DNA of 64,000 nt from Hominifimenecus microfluidus (GTDB lineage: Bacteria > Bacillota > Clostridia > Lachnospirales > Lachnospiraceae): positions 44,378 through 108,377 of the forward strand of contig JAJEQR010000009.1 in NCBI GenBank assembly GCA_020687485.1. The letters run 5' to 3'. A program made the position numbers and the translations under genes. Below, piece by piece: positions 59,070 through 64,000 of this stretch. The number at the start of each line of letters is the position of its first letter. Position 1 is the first letter of the stretch. The notes below the pieces were generated by a model. The model was not told the DNA's origin. It searched no databases and saw only the letters and a program-made list of their open reading frames with translations.

Positions 59070-61475
59070 ATGAATGAACGAATTACGAGAATGAAGTCAG
59101 CGCTTCGGATCAGCAAGTATCCGCTGTGTGTGGAAATGTTTCGGCTGGCGAACGAGTCATTGGAGCAGACGGCGGAGGATTCCATGTTGCTGCGGCGGGC
59201 GAAGCTGCACGCCCATATTCTGGACAATATTACCATCTTTATCGAACCGGAGGATCTGCTCTGCGGAAGCGGCGCATCGAAGCCCTTCGGCTTGGAGATG
59301 CAGTATGAGTACGGCGTGTGGACGCCGGACGAGGTGGAAAGTTTAAAGAGTGAGATCTATACCATTACGCCGGAGGATGAGGCAGAGCTGTACCGGCTGA
59401 ATGAGCGTTTTGCTGGGAATACGGCGAATAGCAACCTGGTGGAGACGATGGGAAAATCGCTGGGACAGAATGAACGTCTCTGGCCGTTTATGAAGTCAGG
59501 TGTAATCCTTCCGCCCTGGAAAGACCGGAGGGGTGGTTCTGGAGGAGGCTTTGCCATGTCCGGTTACGGGCTTGGTCCGGGTTTCGCGCTAGTCTGCGTG
59601 GATTACAGCAAGATTCTGAATCAGGGTGCGAATGTGATGATTGCGGAGGCGAAGGAACAGCTGAAGAATCTTCGCTATGAACAGCCGGATATTCTGGAGA
59701 AGCGGGACTTCTGGGAAGGCGTGGTGATTGTATTTGAGGCATGGATTCGATTCGCTCATCGCTATGCCGATCTGTGCGAGCAGCTGGCGGCAGAAGAGAA
59801 GGACGCAAAACGTGCGGCCGAATTGACGGAGATGGCGCGAATTTGCCGCAAGGTTCCTGCAGAACCTGCGGAGACCTTCTGGGAAGCGATGCAGAGCTTC
59901 TGGTTCACGTTCCTGATGTGCTGCCCCAGCCCTACGACAAGCGCCGGGCGTTTTGACCAGTATATGTATCCATTTTATAAGAAAGATATTGAAGAGGGAC
60001 GCATCACCGATGAGGAGGTTCTGGAGCTGCTGGAGATTTTGCGCATTAAGAATATGAAGCTGAACCGTGTATCCGGCAAAGCGAACCGGGCGAAGAATTC
60101 CGGTATGGCGAAATGGTACAACTGGACGATCGGCGGCGTGGATGCGCAGGGCAACGATGCAACGAACGAGCTCTCCTATCTGCTTCTGGACGCAGCGATT
60201 GATACGCATGTGCCGCACCATACGATTACGGTGCGCGTGCATAAGAATACTCCGGAGAAGCTGATGGTAAAAGCGCTTGAATGCGTACGCAGCGGGATTG
60301 GAATGCCGGCGTTTGTTGGCGATGAGAGCAACATTGAATTCTTTATCCGGCAGCCGAGCAATCATCTGACACTGGAGGAGGCGAGGGACTGGTGCTGCAC
60401 CGGCTGTGTGGATGCGAATGTTCCCGGAATCACCCGGACGCAGGTGGCCTGCTTCTTTATCGTGCCGCAGGCGATGGATATTGCGCTTCATAATGGTTTC
60501 TGCCGCTATACGAAGGAGATGGTTGGCAAGGCGATCGGCGATGTCACGAAGATGAGTTATGAACAGTTGGAGAACGCGATCTTCGATGAAATCCGGTATC
60601 TTATGCGCATGGCGAATGAGCGCATCAATATCGAGCTGATTGCGGAGCGGAATCTTTTTCCGGATGTGTTCCGTTCCAGCCTGATGAGGGACGGCGTGAA
60701 GGTTGGCAAGGATATGTATAACCGCCGTTTTGATTTTGAGAACGGAGCAGTTCTCGGAGCGGTCGGCGCGGTGAATGCCGGAAACGGTCTGTATGCGATA
60801 AAGAAGCTGATCTTTGAGCAGAAGAAATACACGATGAAGGAGCTGATGGCGGCTCTGGACGCCGACTGGGTCGGATATGAGGCGATGCAGAAGGATTTCC
60901 GGGATCAGCCCAAGTACGGCAACAACATTCCGGAAGTGGATGAGCTGATCAATAAATTCTATCAGCTGCATGCGGATACCTGCCTGTCGCTGCCCTGTGT
61001 CTACGGTGCAAGCCTGGAACCGAACGCAATCTCAATCTCGGCGCATCAGCCCGGCGGCGCGGTAACAGGAGCCACGCCGGATGGACGAAAAGGCGGAGCC
61101 ATCCTAGCGGATGCGTCTCTGTCTCCGGATCACGGGACGGATGTCCGTGGACCTCTCGCCGTCTTCCAGAGTGCGATGCGTGTTCAGCAGGCCGCCTATC
61201 AGGGAACCCTGATGAATATGAAATTCCATCCGACAGCATTGAAGACGGAGGATGATCTGAAAAAGCTGGGAGGTATGATCAAGACGTATCTGACACATGG
61301 AGGCAAGCATGTGCAGTTCAATGTAGTGAATAAGGAAGAAATGCTGGACGCGAAGGTGCATCCAGAGGATCACCCGGAGTTAATCGTGCGTGTGGCTGGT
61401 TACAGTGCTTACTTTACTCGTCTGACTCCCACCGTGCAGGATGAAGTTATCGACCGCATGGATCATGACCTGTAA
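59070..61475 (+). CDS. Glycyl radical enzyme of unknown substrate (PFL-like superfamily)
   Basis: 801 residues. The C-terminal radical loop RVAGYSAYF holds Gly777; the thiyl loop is Trp441-Cys-Cys-Thr-Gly-Cys446-Val-Asp448. Dehydratase, lyase and decarboxylase members usually have Gly-Cys-Val-Glu at that point, so Asp448 is unusual. PFL's Cys-Cys pair without the GCV block is also not matched. It differs in both loops from trans-4-hydroxyproline dehydratase (HypD) as I remember it, although proC lies next door. AGAGGA lies 7 bases before ATG 59070; the 13-codon extension upstream is rejected. Activase divergent. No microcompartment genes nearby, so its product is probably not a toxic aldehyde. 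Confidence 0.88.
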   Translation: MNERITRMKSALRISKYPLCVEMFRLANESLEQTAEDSMLLRRAKLHAHILDNITIFIEPEDLLCGSGASKPFGLEMQYEYGVWTPDEVESLKSEIYTITPEDEAELYRLNERFAGNTANSNLVETMGKSLGQNERLWPFMKSGVILPPWKDRRGGSGGGFAMSGYGLGPGFALVCVDYSKILNQGANVMIAEAKEQLKNLRYEQPDILEKRDFWEGVVIVFEAWIRFAHRYADLCEQLAAEEKDAKRAAELTEMARICRKVPAEPAETFWEAMQSFWFTFLMCCPSPTTSAGRFDQYMYPFYKKDIEEGRITDEEVLELLEILRIKNMKLNRVSGKANRAKNSGMAKWYNWTIGGVDAQGNDATNELSYLLLDAAIDTHVPHHTITVRVHKNTPEKLMVKALECVRSGIGMPAFVGDESNIEFFIRQPSNHLTLEEARDWCCTGCVDANVPGITRTQVACFFIVPQAMDIALHNGFCRYTKEMVGKAIGDVTKMSYEQLENAIFDEIRYLMRMANERINIELIAERNLFPDVFRSSLMRDGVKVGKDMYNRRFDFENGAVLGAVGAVNAGNGLYAIKKLIFEQKKYTMKELMAALDADWVGYEAMQKDFRDQPKYGNNIPEVDELINKFYQLHADTCLSLPCVYGASLEPNAISISAHQPGGAVTGATPDGRKGGAILADASLSPDHGTDVRGPLAVFQSAMRVQQAAYQGTLMNMKFHPTALKTEDDLKKLGGMIKTYLTHGGKHVQFNVVNKEEMLDAKVHPEDHPELIVRVAGYSAYFTRLTPTVQDEVIDRMDHDL

Positions 61476-61524
61476 CGATTCATGAACATGTAAGCGGAGT
61501 CGAGTTGAGACTCTGAATCGTTAC
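61472..61524 (+). repeat. Inverted repeat spanning the stop of the glycyl radical enzyme gene
   Basis: GTAACGATTCA (61472-61482, containing the TAA stop) pairs perfectly with TGAATCGTTAC (61514-61524). An inner GAGTC/GACTC (61497-61501/61509-61513) stacks on it. No U run follows; the true terminator comes next. Confidence 0.5.
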
Positions 61525-61534
61525 AAAAAGACAG

Positions 61535-61580
61535 AAAAAAGCAGCCGGATATCTGGAAATGGATGTCCGACTGCTTTTTT
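61535..61580. terminator. Bidirectional terminator between the glycyl radical enzyme and proC
   Basis: AAAAAAGCAG-C-CGGA pairs with TCCG-A-CTGCTTTTTT around an imperfect centre. A and T runs on both sides serve the two convergent genes. Confidence 0.85.
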
Positions 61581-61600
61581 AATTATAATGATTATATTTT

Positions 61601-62422
61601 TTATTTATTCTCTGCCTGATCGCCAAGGTCGTGATTCTTAGTAGCTGCTGCGCGAACCGCCTCAATAACAGTGGAGCGGAAAGCGTTGTGCTCCAGAACC
61701 TGAACTGCCTGAATCGTAGTTCCGCCGGGGGAGCATACCATATCGATCAGCTCGCCCGGATGATATCCGCTCTCAAGAACCATCTTGGCGGAACCGAGAA
61801 CCGCCTGTGCGGCGAAGATGTAAGCCTGATTCTTGGACATACCTTCCAGAACTGCGCCGTCAGCCAGTGCGTTAATAAACATATATACATAAGCAGGAGA
61901 AGAACCGCTGATACCTACAACGGCATCCATCAGATTTTCGGTAATGAGTTCCGCACGACCGAGTGCCTTGAAGATGCTGAGAACAGCTTTTTTTTCTTTC
62001 TCATCCACATTCTTGTTCAGGCATACGCCGGTCATGGCTGCACCTACCAGAGCAGGTGTGTTGGACATAACGCGCACGATGTGGTGCTCCGGGCTGATCA
62101 TCTCCTCCAACTGTGCGATAGAGATGCCTGCAGCAATCGAGATAATCAGTTTATTCTTATCAATCTTGTCCTTCAGTTCGGCCAGAACATCCGGAAGCAC
62201 CTGCGGCTTTACAGCCAGCACGATGATTTCAGCCTCTTTCACCAGTTTTGTAACATCCATCGTGGACTTGATATGAAGGGATTCTTCCAGCTTCTCCATC
62301 ACAGGGGTATAAGCGTCATATACCATAACCTGATGAGGCTGATACAGCTCTGCCTTGAGCAAACAGCTCATAATCGCCCTTCCCATATTTCCTCCGCCGA
62401 TAAAACCAATACAATGTTCCAT
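61601..62422 (-). CDS. proC: Pyrroline-5-carboxylate reductase
   Basis: 273 residues. Rossmann motif GFIGGGNMG near 6-14, AVKPQVLPDVL, SIAAGI, VRVMSNTPALVGAAMT, and the dimer-domain signature GISGSSPAYVYMFINALADG. Reduces pyrroline-5-carboxylate to proline with NAD(P)H. AAGGAG precedes ATG 62422; the open frame upstream to 62488 is not preceded by a ribosome site. It converges on the glycyl radical enzyme gene. In hydroxyproline users proC works with a glycyl radical dehydratase, so the neighbourhood is suggestive but not proof. Confidence 0.95.
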   Translation of the reverse strand: MEHCIGFIGGGNMGRAIMSCLLKAELYQPHQVMVYDAYTPVMEKLEESLHIKSTMDVTKLVKEAEIIVLAVKPQVLPDVLAELKDKIDKNKLIISIAAGISIAQLEEMISPEHHIVRVMSNTPALVGAAMTGVCLNKNVDEKEKKAVLSIFKALGRAELITENLMDAVVGISGSSPAYVYMFINALADGAVLEGMSKNQAYIFAAQAVLGSAKMVLESGYHPGELIDMVCSPGGTTIQAVQVLEHNAFRSTVIEAVRAAATKNHDLGDQAENK

Positions 62423-62604
62423 TTCTTCTCCTTTTTGCCTGTTAAGCAGTAAAAAATTAATTAAAACATATATAAGAAAGGATAACACTCTGTTAAGAAT
62501 ATGTCAATTTCGAAAAGAACGTAATGAATATAGAATGTTTACGAAAAGATGTTTTGCCTATGGCTTTCCTTGGAAAGTTAACCGCAAACATTTTCGCTGT
62601 TTTA

Positions 62605-62633
62605 TAGACAATTTTTTGGGATTATGGTATACT
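62605..62633 (+). promoter_or_regulatory. Promoter of pyrH-frr
   Basis: TAGACA (62605-62610), 17-base spacer, TATACT (62628-62633), 25 bases before pyrH. Confidence 0.7.
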
Positions 62634-62658
62634 TGCACCAAATGAAGGGAGAAATCTC

Positions 62659-63363
62659 ATGGATAAACAAAGACGAGTACTTTTAAAGCTCAGCGGCGAA
62701 GCTCTGGCCGGAGAGAAGAAGACAGGTTTTGATGAGGAAACAGTGCGCGCAGTGGCGGCACAGGTGAAGAAATCCGTAGAGGAAGGCGTTCAGGTAGCCA
62801 TTGTAATCGGCGGCGGTAATTTCTGGCGCGGACGCAGCAGTAAGGCGATTGACCGTGTGAAGGCGGATCAGATCGGCATGCTGGCTACGGTGATGAACTG
62901 CATCTATGTATCTTCCTTGTTCACCTACCTTGGTATGGAGACGGAGGTATTCAGCGCCTTTACGATTGGTGGCGTTACCCGTCTGTTCTCCAAGGACGAG
63001 GCGGATGCCGCGCTGAATGCCGGCAAGGTTGTATTTTTCGCAGGCGGAACCGGACATCCGTATTTCTCAACGGATACCGGCGTGGTTCTCCGTGCGATTG
63101 AGATGGAAGCGGACGAGATTCTGCTGGCCAAGGCGATCGATGGTGTATACGACAGCGATCCGAAGGTGAATCCGGATGCGAAGAAGTTCGATACCATCAC
63201 AATCGAGGATGTTGTAGAGAAGCGTTTGCAGGTGATCGATCTGGCGGCTTCGATTCTCTGCCTGGAGAATCGCATGCCGATGGCAGTCTTCGGGTTGGAA
63301 GGCGAGGACAGCATCTATCAGGCGATGAAGGGGAATATTACCGGTACGCGTGTTACCGTATAA
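62659..63363 (+). CDS. pyrH: UMP kinase
   Basis: 234 residues of the bacterial amino-acid-kinase-fold UMP kinase: LLKLSGEALAG, VAIVIGGGNFWRG, the UMP-site DQIGMLATVMN, GGTGHPYFSTDT and AKAIDGVYDSDP. Converts UMP to UDP and is regulated by GTP/UTP in the family. GGGAG lies 7 bases before ATG 62659. In many bacteria it follows rpsB-tsf; here it has its own promoter and pairs with frr 33 bases later. Confidence 0.97.
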   Translation: MDKQRRVLLKLSGEALAGEKKTGFDEETVRAVAAQVKKSVEEGVQVAIVIGGGNFWRGRSSKAIDRVKADQIGMLATVMNCIYVSSLFTYLGMETEVFSAFTIGGVTRLFSKDEADAALNAGKVVFFAGGTGHPYFSTDTGVVLRAIEMEADEILLAKAIDGVYDSDPKVNPDAKKFDTITIEDVVEKRLQVIDLAASILCLENRMPMAVFGLEGEDSIYQAMKGNITGTRVTV

Positions 63364-63396
63364 GACAGTATAGAAATAAGAAAAAGGAGACCAGCA

Positions 63397-63951
63397 ATGG
63401 ACGAAATGTTATTGACTTTTGAAGACAAGATGGAGAAGACCATGGAGAATTTGGGCAGCGAGTTCGCGGCGATCCGTGCCGGCCGCGCGAATCCAGCTCT
63501 TCTGAATAAGATTATGGTAGATTATTACGGTACCCCCACTCCGATTCAGCAGGTTGCGAATATTTCTGTACCGGAAGCCCGCATGATGCAGATTCAGCCC
63601 TGGGACAAGAGTCTGATCAAGGCGATCGAGAAGGCGATCAATACTTCCGATCTTGGTATCAATCCCGGCAACGATGGCACTGTGATCCGCCTGGTATTCC
63701 CGGAACTCACCGGTGAGCGCCGTAAGGAGCTGGCCAAGGATGTAAAGAAGAAGGGTGATGCCGCGAAGGTAGCAATCCGCAACATCCGCCGCGATGCGAA
63801 TGATAAGATTAAGAAGGCGGAGAAGGCCGGTGAGATGACCGAGGATGATGTTAAGACAGCAGAGAACGACATCCAGAAGATGACAGATAAGTACATTGCC
63901 AAAGTAGATAAGGCAACAGAAGAGAAGACGAAAGAGATTATGACCGTATAA
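63397..63951 (+). CDS. frr: Ribosome recycling factor
   Basis: 184 residues, matching the usual 185. The three-helix domain begins FEDKMEKTMENLGSEFAAIRAGRANP. The small beta domain (YYGTPTPIQQVANISVPEARMMQIQPWD) and the helical return RREDAN-type segment (NIRRDANDKIKKAEK) follow. With EF-G it splits post-termination ribosomes. AAGGAG precedes ATG 63397. Confidence 0.97.
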   Translation: MDEMLLTFEDKMEKTMENLGSEFAAIRAGRANPALLNKIMVDYYGTPTPIQQVANISVPEARMMQIQPWDKSLIKAIEKAINTSDLGINPGNDGTVIRLVFPELTGERRKELAKDVKKKGDAAKVAIRNIRRDANDKIKKAEKAGEMTEDDVKTAENDIQKMTDKYIAKVDKATEEKTKEIMTV

Positions 63952-63980
63952 GAGTCACGACAGAATAGAACCAGCAGGGG

Positions 63981-64000
63981 CTGCTGCACAAGTGCAGCAG
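63981..64000 (+). terminator. Hairpin after frr, cut by window end
   Basis: CTGCTGCAC (63981-63989) is complementary to GTGCAGCAG (63992-64000). The stem runs to the window edge, so the U run, if any, is not visible. Confidence 0.5.

Noticed and set aside
59070..62422. Calling the glycyl radical enzyme trans-4-hydroxyproline dehydratase because proC is adjacent
   Set aside because: Its thiyl loop (GCVD) and radical loop (GYSAYFTRLTP) differ from the HypD loops I remember (GCVE and GYSDHF). proC is convergent, has its own ribosome site and is separated by a terminator.

Overview
The window reads as a spore-forming, anaerobic, low-to-medium GC Clostridia chromosome, most like a gut Lachnospiraceae. 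The reasons are: a dcw cluster running into ftsZ-spoIIGA-sigE-sigG, two SpoVD/FtsI-type penicillin-binding proteins, a glycyl radical enzyme with its radical-SAM activase, ferredoxin and radical-SAM proteins, a CBS-type manganese pyrophosphatase, and strong AGGAGG ribosome sites with frequent TTG/GTG starts. No rRNA, tRNA or CRISPR array was recognised.

Layout. 1-5.7 kb: end of murF, priA, def, a small ferredoxin, a TetR regulator, an MntP-like membrane protein and a conserved radical-SAM protein. 5.8-14.7 kb: an accessory metabolic block with a LysR regulator divergent from aroD, a PucR-type regulator, an operon of an MFS carrier and two URO-D-superfamily (methyltransferase-like) proteins, and a YjiH/Gate membrane protein. 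14.7-41.5 kb: a 26-kb segment holding a small alarmone synthetase, gltX, a UvrD-type helicase, ychF, the dcw cluster (mraZ to ftsZ, with a B12-mutase/PNP/deaminase module inside it), spoIIGA and sigE. 41.6-47 kb: MATE pump, GH36 alpha-galactosidase, CBS-pyrophosphatase. 47.07-53.88 kb: a 6.8-kb integrative mobilizable element (integrase broken by a stop codon, repressor, excisionase, MobL-type relaxase, ECF sigma/anti-sigma pair, TnpV-like protein). 53.9-64 kb: a compact structured sequence, a second MATE pump, a GNAT-PHP fusion, a glycyl radical enzyme with activase, proC, pyrH and frr.

The most striking observation is that the forespore sigma factor gene sigG is in two complementary halves 26 kb apart on opposite strands. 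Residues 1-97 lie after sigE at 41194-41485 (+). The remaining 162 residues lie at 14727-15215 (-). The halves meet exactly at the conserved Val-Pro-Met/Ile-Ile-Gly-Glu junction, and both break points carry the same inverted CCCATGA..ATCGG motif. Inverting 15.2-41.5 kb would rebuild a 258-residue SigG. This is either a reversible, skin-like switch made by inversion, a fixed rearrangement that silences sporulation, or an assembly error. Long reads would decide.

Other points of interest: a spoIIG-type promoter that appears to make a leaderless spoIIGA message, four GTGG boxes at exact 10-bp spacing in front of mraZ, a glycyl radical enzyme with Gly-Cys-Val-Asp instead of Gly-Cys-Val-Glu, and a nested-hairpin element at 54.1 kb.
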